From contig NXFV01002041.1 of the NCBI GenBank assembly GCA_002803225.1, forward strand, positions 1 to 59,324: a DNA stretch of 59,324 nucleotides, in the 5' to 3' direction. Positions within the stretch are counted from its first letter, which is position 1, and every line of letters starts with the position of its first letter. The stretch comes from Gamarada debralockiae (taxonomy: Eukaryota > Ascomycota > Leotiomycetes > Helotiales > Hyphodiscaceae). A model generated the notes under the pieces. The model was not told where the DNA came from. It saw only the letters and a program-made list of their open reading frames with translations, and ran no database searches. Shown here in pieces: positions 48,206 to 59,324 of the stretch. A program made the translations under genes and the position numbers.

Positions 48206-49740
48206 TTTGAATGCGGGAAGAGCAGAGAGTGACAGAGGGGAGTTTTATGGAAGGTAGGAGGTTCAATTGAGCTGGAGAGGTCAATTGAGAGGCGTCGTTG
48301 GTAGAATGGGTCGAGGGGGAAGTTCGGGAGCTCAGGAACGTCGAACAGTCGATTTTGTCAAGCGATAGACTAACCCGAGGTGGAAGTGGAGCTTGAAGAA
48401 TATCACGTGATTTTGATAGAACTTGGAATCGCGTCTGAGTTTCATTTTAGGACTGCTTTTTGAGTTTTAAGTATCTCTTAGTCGTCCACCTTCATTTATC
48501 TGAGCTATTGATGGTTTGGTGCGAAGATAAGGAGATCTTTATGTGTATCTGGTGGAAGGGAGGACTGTTCTTTGACATCCCGAATCTGATTTCAACATTG
48601 AGCTTTCTGAGAATTTCATGCTAACTATTACTTTAAGTTGACCATAGCTGTGGCTGTAAAGTTAGTTAATGGTTTCAATTGTACCGATCTCAGGATTGTC
48701 GTTAACTTCTCTTGGGAGTCTTCTCCTGTGCTGAAAACCCGAAAACGAGTTCATGCAGCTTCCGTATAAGTTGTCCATTCTCCTAATTACATTTGTCTCC
48801 ATGCTCTCAAACCTAAGGCCTAAAAATATAATGGCAAGTCCCAAAGTCCCAATCAGCCATTTTGTCTCCCGTTTAGTGCTTAGATCCCGAGGTAGAATGG
48901 GGTTCTTGGAGCTAGTTTCCAATGATCAAGGTTCAGCTGATAAGTCAAATACTTCTCAGGGGATTGTGGAGAGAAATGTTCCTGCCAAGTAGTGAAAACA
49001 AAACTTGGAAAAGAATGAAGAGGCCTGGAAGAGCCTGGAAGGGAGGCAAACGTAGAAACACGTGACTAGCTGGTAATCCGTAATCTCCCCATACCACCAA
49101 GCCGCAGTAAGTTATACGATGTACATGAACGGGAAATAGACATACCCAAGCAGATGTAAGAAACGAGAACGTGGAAATACTGGCATCTTACAGCTTTCCC
49201 ACAACACCGACATGAGCACGTGACACCGGTATTCTTCGCCGAGCTGAGCTCCATTTCTCAGGCAAAGAAGGTTTCCACTTCATCCTTCTGCCTCATAGCT
49301 GTCATAAAGACGTCAAAGCCCTTGACACACGGGATTGACGTCGGCAATCACCATATCACCCTCTCACTGGACTCTTTGCTCTGGGCGTTATCTTCGCAAA
49401 AGAAATACCGAGGATTTGGCCGCTTGACCATGGCAAACCATTTGTAAAATGATTCCATCAAGGTTGCTAGGTTCCAATCAGGGTATCTTGTAAAACAGAT
49501 GAGTGAACAGTTGCCAAATATCTTGACTCACAAAAGTCATGCAATAGGAAAATCTCGAAAAACACGTGTTGTGGTGAAAAGTGGCGCGGATGTTGGCTGA
49601 CACAGCGAGGCGAATGTATGAGGTGGAGTAATCAGATTGAAACCCCTCATCGTTGCGGGTACTTGATAGCAGGGTAATAATGCTTTCATCCAATTTATTC
49701 TTGGGGAAAGCTCGACTTGGAAGAGGTTAGCTGAGTAGGT
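48206..49740. other. Long intergenic stretch
   Basis: No gene I can support. A minus-strand frame (48662-48922) contains one hydrophobic helix (WLIGTLGLAIIFLGL) but has no ATG at its start and no recognisable family; it may be a scrap. Confidence 0.35.
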
Positions 49741-49742
49741 AG

Positions 49743-49792
49743 CACGATAATTCGGGTACCAGGAATGAGCTCCTCAGTACCGAATTATCGTG
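49743..49792. repeat. Long imperfect palindrome upstream of gpdA
   Basis: CACGATAATTCGGGTAC (49743-49759) pairs with GTACCGAATTATCGTG (49777-49792) with only one bulged G. A 17-nt loop separates the arms. It lies about 600 bp before the GAPDH start. It could be a transposon footprint, a dyad operator or a transcribed hairpin. Confidence 0.65.
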
Positions 49793-50319
49793 AAAAACAG
49801 GAAAAGACCGTCGCACCGAGAGATTCCGGGCCTTGAAACGAAGCCTTTTCGTACCTCTACAGCCTCGCGAAAAGAAGACAGAACAGTAAAAGAGCAGTAA
49901 TTGAGGTATTTTTAATCCTCTCGATCATCTGAGGTGAAAGAAAAGGGCCGTAGGCCATTTAGTTAAAGTATTTTTATCGATATGGTCAGCAAAACAAAAC
50001 AATTGCCCAATGTTGTGAACCGTTGATTCCCAGCCTTGCGGGTGGCCTGTCCGATCATGCCCTGTTGAGGTGGTTGAAAAAATTAGCCCCTCCATCGCTA
50101 AACTGGCGTATTTTATGACGCTCAAGCTCCTTCCTCAACCACCCCCACCAACAATCTTCTCTTCCTTTCTCCGAATCTTCCACAACACCATAAATAATCG
50201 CTCCTCCTACAAAATACGATCCAATTCTCCCAGAGAACTTTATAATATCAATCTAGTAAGTCATCCTCGCTCTCATTCACCTTCACTATTCTTCTCACTG
50301 CTGTCAACTCAAGCTTTGA

Positions 50320-51526
<1,207 letters not shown>

Positions 51527-53352
51527 GAAATTACCTCTTCGGACTTGAAGTCATTGAACAGTTTCTGATTGCTGTTTCTTTGGCAGAGATGTTTTGAAAG
51601 GCAGGCTATAAAGGGAAATATGAATCAGAGCGAACAATAAACGAAAATGATTGCTGGGATGTTCGGGCCTGTTGGGATAACTACGAATAGAACTCCTGCT
51701 CTGAAGATTCTTACTGCAGACCCGTGTGAGCTTGATTATGTTCCAAGCTTTTAAGCACTTCCTGAGCAATGAAAACCAATCCCAATCTCTCAATTTGTCC
51801 CAAGCTGTATTTAATAAACCTATGAATCTCTGAAACAAAATCCGGGCAAGAAAATCTGCAATTCTTGCAGACGCATTGAAAAGTTTGTCGCCTCAGAAAC
51901 GAGGCGACAAATATTCGCTTTCGCCAATGGAAATCGCGTTGACCAAATCAGAGCTCCTCCCTTTCAACTCTCTTCACCCACCACCAAACCAACACCGGTT
52001 AATACACCATTACTGGCTGTCTACTCTAGACATCTCTTTTAATTCTAAATCAACTCCACAATCACTCTCTTCAACTCGACGACTTGCACGGCTCCACATC
52101 ACACAGTACCTTTCAGACTAGGTAAGTTCGTGCTTCAACTGTTCGTCCACCACATCCTCACGTTTAAAATTGCCAAACGCTGCCATATAGGCCGCATCTA
52201 TGGGCCTTTCTGAAGATGGGAAAGAGAGCCTGTGAAGTCGCAAGATGGGGCAAGTCTGCTCCGTCGCGTCACATGATCTTTCTGCGTACGTTCAATTACT
52301 TTCGATGCTTGTCATCTGAATCTTCTCCTAGCCATGACCCCTTGACCTTAGATGCGGGGCTTTGGAATTCATTATTGCTTTTAAGCTCCATACCAGGCTG
52401 GAACGTCTTGGAGTCTTGTTGTCGACGCGTTGAAATGTCTTTTGGTCGTCTGTCTTTCGGCTATCGGAACTGTCTATTATCTGCCCTTCTGTTGTGCTGT
52501 TATCACCTTGACCTTTCTTGTCGGGAGCAGTGAAATGAGTCACGGCCCGGCTACTAGACAACAAGGACATCTTGTTTCTGCTTCTGTAAAGAAGGAACGT
52601 TCTCGACTAGTTCTGTTCTCGGCCGGTTTGTCAGGCTCTGATTCTCCTACTGCCTTTCCATCATCTTTGATTAGCTTCCTTAGACCTAGTGAATTAGAGG
52701 GAAATTTTCATGCTAATATTTATCCTAGAGTTCTACCTCGACCTCTAAAATCTTGACAACAAATCTCGACTTTCCACATTACGGGCCAAGGTATGTAAGC
52801 AATACTCTTCCAGCATCTTCTGCGATTCTTCTACTCTCCTTACGCGACTGCATGAGATAGATTTAATGGGTGATATAAATGCTAAGGTTAAACATAGAGT
52901 TGTGTGCCTCAAGGGACCTCGATAATTCTTGCTTTGCGATACCCCGAAGTACATACCATATTTTCTACCCCGCCTGTCTTTTTGACCTCTGTAGCTTTTG
53001 GCTGCCTAGGCTAACGTTCACTCGAAGTCACAGCTCTACACTTCCGAGCCCCGACTCAACTTCGCTTTACTACACATTCCTCGAATCAACTTTTCTTCAA
53101 CACCAAACCTACCGAATGCCTCGATATTGAAGTCTCCAGTTTGAGTCTGCTGTTACTCATACCTCTCACGGCCGGAGGAAGGAGCTTTGTCCTTGTTCTC
53201 GTCGCGTCTTCACAGAGACAGCCGTGCAGCAGCGAAACTAATCTCTGTCGGCAAACCCGGAGAATAATCAAAGGCAGTGGACGAGACCTGTGCTCTGATC
53301 CTCCTCTCAGGGACTCTCCTATTTGTCACATCACCTGCCTCTACACACAATT
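51527..53352. other. Long intergenic / leader region of hda1
   Basis: About 1.8 kb with no supported gene. It includes a perfect hairpin (51884-51911) and a CT-rich tract before hda1 (about 52970-53340) that probably is its 5' UTR. Open frames here lack family resemblance. Confidence 0.4.
51884..51911. repeat. Perfect 11-bp hairpin
   Basis: TTTGTCGCCTC (51884-51894) and GAGGCGACAAA (51901-51911) are exact reverse complements around AGAAAC. It lies 350 bp after gpdA. No T-run of a Pol III terminator follows. Confidence 0.6.
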
Positions 53353-55840
53353 ATGGATCCATCGCTACCTCCTGGACTAGTCCAGACCAGTGAGGTGGAC
53401 ACTGTGATGCAGGACAATGAAGTCACTAATACCGACTCACATCTCCAAAATGGCTACATGGACCCTCGAGTCTTGGACCAAATGGAAGACCTCGACGAAC
53501 CCAATTCCACTCCCGAAGATGGCTCACAAGAAGATTCCCAAGTATCAGAAATACCTGAACCATCTCCCCGCAAATTCTTCCTTCCTACAGGGTGTTGCTA
53601 CGACGCCCGAATGAAAATGCACGCCAATGCCGATTTCTCCGCCAGTCCCCACCACCCCGAAGACCCTCGTCGCATAGAAGCCATCTTCCAGGAGTTCCGC
53701 CGTGCCGGTCTCTTGTACGACGGCAGCGACTCTGATCTAGCTGAAGTCCTCAAGGTCTCTCCAACCAGATGGATGTGGCGGATCGCTGCTCGTGAAGCAA
53801 CGATGGCGGAAATATGTACTGTACATACAGCTTCCCACTTCCAATGGGTTAAAGCCCTGGATGGTAAGACCTCTGCTGAGTTACGCGCCATGACTATGGA
53901 GATGGATAACGGTCGGAGATCTCTATACGTTGGCAACCTCACCTACGAAGCTGCGTTGGTCTCGGCAGGAGGAGCAATCGAGACTTGCAAGAATGTCGTA
54001 GCAGGAAACGTCAAGAACGCTATTGCTGTCATTCGACCGCCGGGTCATCATGCCGAGCACAATGAATCCATGGGTTTCTGTGTCTTCAACAACGTCCCTA
54101 TCGCCACCAGAGTCTGCATGGCCGACTATCCTGAACTATGCCGCAAGGTCCTAATTCTAGACTGGGATGTCCATCACGGAAATGGAATCCAAAACATGTT
54201 CTACGAAGACCCAAACGTATTGTACATCTCTCTCCACGTCTACCAGAATGGTCACTTCTACCCAGGCAAACCAGATTCGGAAGACATTCCAGACGGCGGC
54301 GTCGATAACTGTGGTGCAGGCCTCGGAATGGGCAAGAATATCAACATAGGCTGGCATGACCAGGGTATGGGCGACGGCGAGTACATGGCTGCATTTCAAA
54401 GAATTGTCATGCCCATCGCTCAAGAGTTCGACCCGGATCTTGTCATCATCTCAGCTGGTTTCGACGCCGCAGCAGGCGATGAGCTCGGTGGCTGTTATGT
54501 TACCCCAGAATGCTACTCGCACATGACACACATGCTGATGTCTCTCGCAAACGGCAAAGTAGCAGTCTGTCTCGAAGGAGGCTACAACTTGCGCGCTATC
54601 TCTCGATCAGCTCTGGCGGTAGCAAAGACACTAATGGGGGAGCCACCAATGAAGATCAAAATCCCGCCGCTGAACAAGACAGCCCACTATGTCCTCCAGC
54701 AAGTCAAAGCCTGTCAAGCACCGTTCTGGGAATGTATGCGCGAAGGTGTTGTTGACGAGGAGGAAGTACACGCCCCTGGTTCCGATCGACTGCATGATAC
54801 GCTGCGCTCTGCCCAGAGAGGTAACTTGAGCAGGGACCATAAGATGGTCAGCTTGTATGTGCAGCGCGAGAAACTGAGCCGGAGTTTCGAGGATATGGTC
54901 TTAGCTACACCGGGTTTGTACCAGGCAAAGAAGATTCTGCTTATCATCCATGATCCGTAAGTTTCTCCCTTTTCCATTATCTCCCCTCCTACCTTCCCTC
55001 ATCTTGTGGTACTAATCTGACGATCAATCACGCAGACCCGAAGTCCTCGCCACCCCCGATTCCATCACCAACAAATTCTTCGCCCACAACGCAATCATCT
55101 CAGACCCCGTACGCCAATACATCGACTGGGCGATCTCAGCCGGCTTCGGCGTCCTCGATATCAATATCCCTTCCTACCTCACGGTTCCCAACGATACACC
55201 GGGCTTCCATCCTAAAGCCAGCGAGGCGGAGCTGACTTACCAGATTAAGGACTTGCTTTGCTACCTCTGGGATAACTACCTTGAAGGCTACGCTTCTAAC
55301 TCCATCGTTCTCATGGGCGTAGGAGATGCATATCTTGGTGTCAAACAACTCCTAACCTCTCGAGGTTCGTCTCTTTCCTTTTCCCCTTTCCTCCAAAATA
55401 GAATAGCTCTTGCTAACAACACCCCTAAAATAGACTGCCGCCACAAAATCTCCTGCATCCTCTCCTTCGTCTCCGGCTCCCTCCGCCCCGTGAAATCCGA
55501 AACAGACCCCCAGCTCTCCTCTTGGTACAAAGCCAACTCCCTAATCTACGTCTCTCCCGACCATGCCTGCTGGAACGACGAAGAGTCGGCTCGCAAAGTC
55601 AAGAAACATAGATTTGGGGGTGTGAAGATGAGTGAAGTTACAGGATTAGCGCCTATGATGCGTAAGTATTTAGGGGAGGCGGGGGAGTGGGTTATGCGGA
55701 AGGTTGGTGAGATGGAGAGGTTGAAGGGTGTGGATGGGGATGAGACTGAGGATGAGGAATTTGGTGGCGCTGGGGGTGGGGTGGGAAATGGTGGGAATGG
55801 TGGGAATGGGAGAGGAGGACGGGGTTATCCGTTGATGTAG
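53353..55840 (+). CDS. hda1: Class II histone deacetylase with Arb2 domain
   Basis: Exons 53353-54956, 55036-55364 and 55434-55840 give 779 residues. It removes acetyl groups from histone tails (H3/H2B in yeast) as part of a repressive complex. The zinc-dependent deacetylase domain spans about 95-420. It has the catalytic His pair in RPPGHHAEHNESMGFCVFNN, metal ligands in LDWDVHHGNGIQ and ISAGFDAAAGDELGG, and CLEGGYNL. The Arb2-like domain (about 530-745) follows, as in yeast Hda1 and Clr3. The tail is Gly/Asn/Arg-rich. ATG 53353 is the first methionine of the frame. The second intron uses a GTTCGT donor. Confidence 0.94.
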
Positions 55841-55975
55841 GGTGGCGTGGTGGGGATGGGTGAGAGGGGAGAGGGTAGAGGAGAGCTTGTATGAGTGATC
55901 CAGAGATTGGGGTTCGCATGAACTTGGGGGAGAAGCACGTGGGCAGGATGGTGCCTGGAGATAGACAGATGAGAA

Positions 55976-56300
55976 TAACGTCCATCCCTGGGTAGCGAGA
56001 ACCCCACCGTGCCGAGAAAATGATAAGTACTTTGACTTTAAGTATCTCAAACTCTGTATACACATCAATCTCTATTTTTTTTGTATATGTCGTGATCTAT
56101 GGCTACTCCTAAACAAGGATTCGGTTTAGAGTGAGAAAATACTGCAGTCTTGGTTATACTGTCGATCGTCCCGTCGATGGCGTCGAAAGCCGCTTTAACT
56201 ATTCCCCCCTCCTCTATCACGAATATCGGTCTGTCTTCGAGTTTCGGGCCAATAGCACGAAGGTTCTATCGAGAAAGAATATAGTTCCAAGTTATGAAGA
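55976..56300 (+). repeat. Interspersed repeat copy B
   Basis: Begins ACGTCCATCCCTGGGTAGCG and shares ordered blocks with copies A (30425) and C (33868, minus). It is GC-richer than A, so it is probably nearer the original. It lies between hda1 and the HET-NB-ARC-TPR gene. Confidence 0.6.
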
Positions 56301-56856
56301 TATGAAGCATAAGGAAACCCGTATGCCGAGTTTATCCGGACAAGGGGGAGGTACACAAAACGCTAAGCGAATTTATCGCGCTTATATAATATCGTATTAA
56401 TAGTCACGCTAGTCGTAATATTGTGCATTTTACCGAATTTATATAAAGTGTGGCTAGAAATTTCTATGAGTAGCCACCAGCTTGCCCATCCCTATCTGGA
56501 TCCTTGATATGTCATCCACTTTTGCGATAACGCATGAGTTCTAACTGCGAGATGCGCCCTCAGTGATACATAGTAAAACTATGCATGGCGCGCACGAGCC
56601 TCACTCGAATGGTCCGGACAGCCGCCATAATCTTCTGCAGTGGCTGGCCACGATTGGCTGGCCACGATTGGCTGGTCTGGCGCGCACGTAGCGATGATGC
56701 ATAACGATACCATGCCGCGAGGCTGTCGTCCAGCTGAGCCGTACGAGCAACAACCTCGATCCAACCTTTACCCCAATTCAACAAATGCATGCATTCTACG
56801 ACAACTATTCACGGACAATCTTTCGTTCAGACATTCCCTCAGATCCTGTCTGAATA
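56301..56856. promoter_or_regulatory. Promoter region of the HET-NB-ARC-TPR gene
   Basis: No coding signal. TGGCTGGCCACGAT is repeated twice in tandem at about 56642-56669, which could be a duplicated protein-binding site or simple slippage. Confidence 0.4.
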
Positions 56857-59324
56857 ATGCGCCTATTAGAACACAACAACGATAGCGAGTTCAGCCTGAC
56901 CCAGGACTTCGTTAGCGGCAAGATTCCCGAATATGCTATCCTTTCGCACACATGGGGGACGGATACAGAAGAGGTCACATACAGAGACCTGATGGATGGC
57001 ACTGGGAAGAACAAGGTTGGATACGAGAAGATTCGGTTCTGCGGAGAACAGGCCAGACATGATGGCTTGCACTACTTCTGGATTGATACTTGTTGTATCG
57101 ACAAATCGAACAACAATGAGCTCGCAGAAGCTATCAACTCGATGTTTCGCTGGTACCGTAAGGCGGCCAAATGCTACGTCTTTTTATCAGACGTTCCGAG
57201 ACCGACCGTCGATAGTGAGTCCCACCAACTTCCCTGGGAATCGGCATTCAGAACAAGCAGATGGTTTACGCGAGGCTGGACCCTTCAAGAGCTTATTGCT
57301 CCGACATCAGTTGAGTTCTTCTCTAAGAACCAGGAGCTTCTTGGGGACAAGAAATCGCTAGAGCGATATGTCTGCGAGATAACTAGAATTCCCAGCAAAG
57401 CTCTTCGAGGAGATCCTTTAGCTGAGTTCAGCGTAACGGAGCGAATGTCATGGGCAGAAGCTCGGCAGACGACTCGCGAAGAAGACATGGCATACTCGTT
57501 GCTAGGCATCTTTGACGTTCACATGGCGCTTATTTACGGCGAGGGGAAAGATAGTGCGTTCAAACGGCTACAGGAGGAGATCGACAAGGCCCTGAAAGGT
57601 AAGCTACACCGTAACGCCCTTCACGGATATATCCAAGAATTAGGAAGATACTAACTTGAACAGGGACTCAACGCGAGGACTTTTCGGTCGCCTTTAGCTT
57701 GTCCAATGTTTCTGAAGTCAACCACTTTGTGGCAAGAGAAGAGGAGCTGGCGGAAATACACAAGAAACTTAGTAGCGACGGCCGTCGTCGCACTATTGTC
57801 CTTCACGGACTCGGAGGAATCGGCAAAACCCAGCTTACTATTGCGTACGCGATACGACACAAGGATAGCTACTCAGCCATATTCTGGCTAAATATCAAGG
57901 ACGAGGATTCTGTGAAGCAAAGCTTCGCTAGAGTGGCGAAGCAGATATCCCGAGAACACCCCTCAGCTAGCCGGCTAAGCAGCGTGGATATGAAAGGAGA
58001 TCTGGGTGATATGGTTGATTCCGTTAAGGCTTGGCTAAGTCTTCCCACCAATACCCGATGGCTGATGATATATGACAATTACGATAACCCAAAAGCGCCG
58101 GGCAACAGGGATCCCGCAGCAGTAGATATCCATAAGTTTCTCCCAGAATCATATCAAGGTTCCGTTATCATCACGACTCGGTCATCACAGGTCAAAATTG
58201 GCCATCCTATCCACGTTGGAAAATTAGAAGATGTAAGCGATAGTCTCGAGATCTTATCAAGTACATCGGGACGAGAAGGAGTAAGAGATAGTAAGGGCTT
58301 TCCCGATACCTAAATAACTGATAATACTAAGTTTCATATCAGACCCTGACGCGATAAGCCTTGCTAAGGAGCTGGACGGACTTCCGCTTGCACTAGCTAC
58401 GGCTGGGGCATACCTTTACCAAGTCACGATGAGTTTATCTAGCTATCTTCGCTTGTATCAGGAGTCATGGGCGAAGCTGCAGGAGACAAGTCCTAACTTG
58501 AGCTCGTATGAAGATCGAACACTTTTCTCTACATGGCAGATTTCATTTGAGCACGTTGCGCAGCGGAACGTACTCTCAGCCCAGCTTCTTCGACTATGGG
58601 CATACTTCGATAACCAGGATCTTTGGTTTGAGCTTCTTCAGTATAGGGACTCCGAAGATCCAGAGTGGATACGAGAGCTTGTTGAAGATGAATTAAACTT
58701 TCACGGAGCGATGCGGATCCTTAGTGACCACGGGCTCGTCGAAGTAGACAAGCCATCGCAGGAGCTACTTGAGTCACGAGGGTATAGTATTCATGGATGC
58801 GTTCACTCGTGGACGGTTCACGTTCTAAACCAAGAATGGAACTACGATCTTGCTAGGGTAGCACTAAACTCTATCGCATTACATGTCCCAGGCAAGCAGG
58901 CTAATCGGCCGTGGCTAACACAGCGACGGCTTCTCCAGCATGCAGCCAGATGTTCTCATATTGTATTAAACGGCTTGGTCCCAGACGATGGCATGGCATG
59001 GGCATACTTCAACTTAGGTTATCTCTACGCTAACCAGGGCAAGCTCGTCGAGGCCGAGCAGATGTACCAGCGGGCGCTGCAAGGCAATGAGAAGGCATGG
59101 GGTCCAGAGCATACGTCAACGCTTGACACAGTCAACAACCTCGGGAACCTCTATGCTAACCAGGGCAAGCTCATCGAGGCCGAGCAGATGTACCAGCGGG
59201 CGCTGCAAGGCAGTGAGAAGGCATGGGGTCCAGAGCACACGTCAACGCTTGACACAGTCAACAACCTCGGTCTCCTCTATGCTGACCAGGGCAAGCTCGT
59301 CGAGGCCGAGCAGATGTACCAGCG
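56857..59324 (+). CDS. HET-NB-ARC-TPR STAND receptor (5' part, runs off the window)
   Basis: Exons 56857-57598, 57664-58290 and 58343 to beyond 59324, joining in frame (introns 65 and 52 nt). The N-terminal HET domain (residues 1 to about 145) has YAILSHTWG, YFWIDTCCIDK and FTRGWTLQELIAP. The NB-ARC NTPase has P-loop HGLGGIGKTQ (about 294-303), Walker B-like WLMIYDNYDN, GSVIITTRS and GLPLAL. A winged-helix-like region follows. TPRs of 42 residues start at about 677 (YANQGKLVEAEQMYQRAL). This is the fungal NLR layout: repeats sense, NB-ARC oligomerises, HET executes cell death in incompatibility or defence. The model ends at the window edge after about 783 residues. Confidence 0.9.
59023..59324 (+). 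repeat. 126-bp TPR-coding tandem repeats
   Basis: Units start at 59023, 59149 and 59275 (partial). By eye the first two differ at 7 of 126 positions, and the third differs from the second at 2 of the 50 bases visible. Such identity suggests recent duplication or gene conversion. Confidence 0.85.

Noticed and set aside
48662..48922. Small one-helix membrane protein on the minus strand
   Set aside because: No ATG at the start, no upstream exon found, no family resemblance; kept only as a note.
52430..52756. 108-codon plus-strand frame before hda1
   Set aside because: No ATG at its start and no conserved look; more likely leader or intergenic DNA.

Overview
The window is nuclear DNA of a filamentous ascomycete (Pezizomycotina; a Leotiomycetes-like fungus is my guess, not shown). 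The evidence is short introns, mostly 44-110 nt, with GT donors, CTAAC/CTGAC-type branch sites and YAG acceptors. The gene set also fits: a PRC2 subunit Suz12, a class II histone deacetylase with an Arb2 tail, a fungal-type GDP-mannose transporter, and HET-domain incompatibility genes. All gene models were built by eye from splice signals and frame continuity.

Layout. 187-3830 (+): a large zinc-finger/DEDDh-exonuclease gene broken by one in-frame TAA inside a finger. 3.8-6.3 kb: gene-poor DNA with a relic of a HET gene C-terminus. 6.3-25.9 kb: conserved genes, namely an RS-rich protein (-), a small AT-hook protein with an apparent frameshift (-), Sly41 (-), the U2 snRNP factor SF3b145/Cus1 (+), a probable AFF4/Ebp1-like elongation-complex protein (-), Suz12 (-), an F-box/LRR protein (+) and a mucin-like membrane protein with a repetitive tail (-). 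27.3-37 kb: an accessory island with a HET gene (+), a GDP-mannose transporter (-), a cytochrome P450 scrap, a decayed HET pseudogene (-), an NLR N-terminal relic (-) and other HET scraps. 37.9-38.6 kb: a degenerate ~60-bp tandem repeat. 39.1-55.8 kb: housekeeping genes, namely ATP synthase beta (-), glycogen branching enzyme (-), mitochondrial ClpX/Mcx1 (+), Cox5 (-), GAPDH (+) and Hda1 (+). 56.86-59.32 kb (+): the 5' part of a HET-NB-ARC-TPR receptor that runs off the window end.

Function. Core metabolism, mitochondrial, splicing and chromatin genes (Suz12 and Hda1 are both silencing factors) are interspersed with allorecognition/cell-death genes at every stage of decay. A diverged interspersed repeat lies beside three of the HET-type loci (30.4, 33.4-33.9 and 56.0 kb), and the copy at 30.4 kb looks AT-shifted, as repeat-induced point mutation would make it. 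The most interesting items are the HET-NB-ARC-TPR receptor with nearly identical TPR units, the finger-array/DEDDh exonuclease gene, and the association between HET loci and this repeat family.
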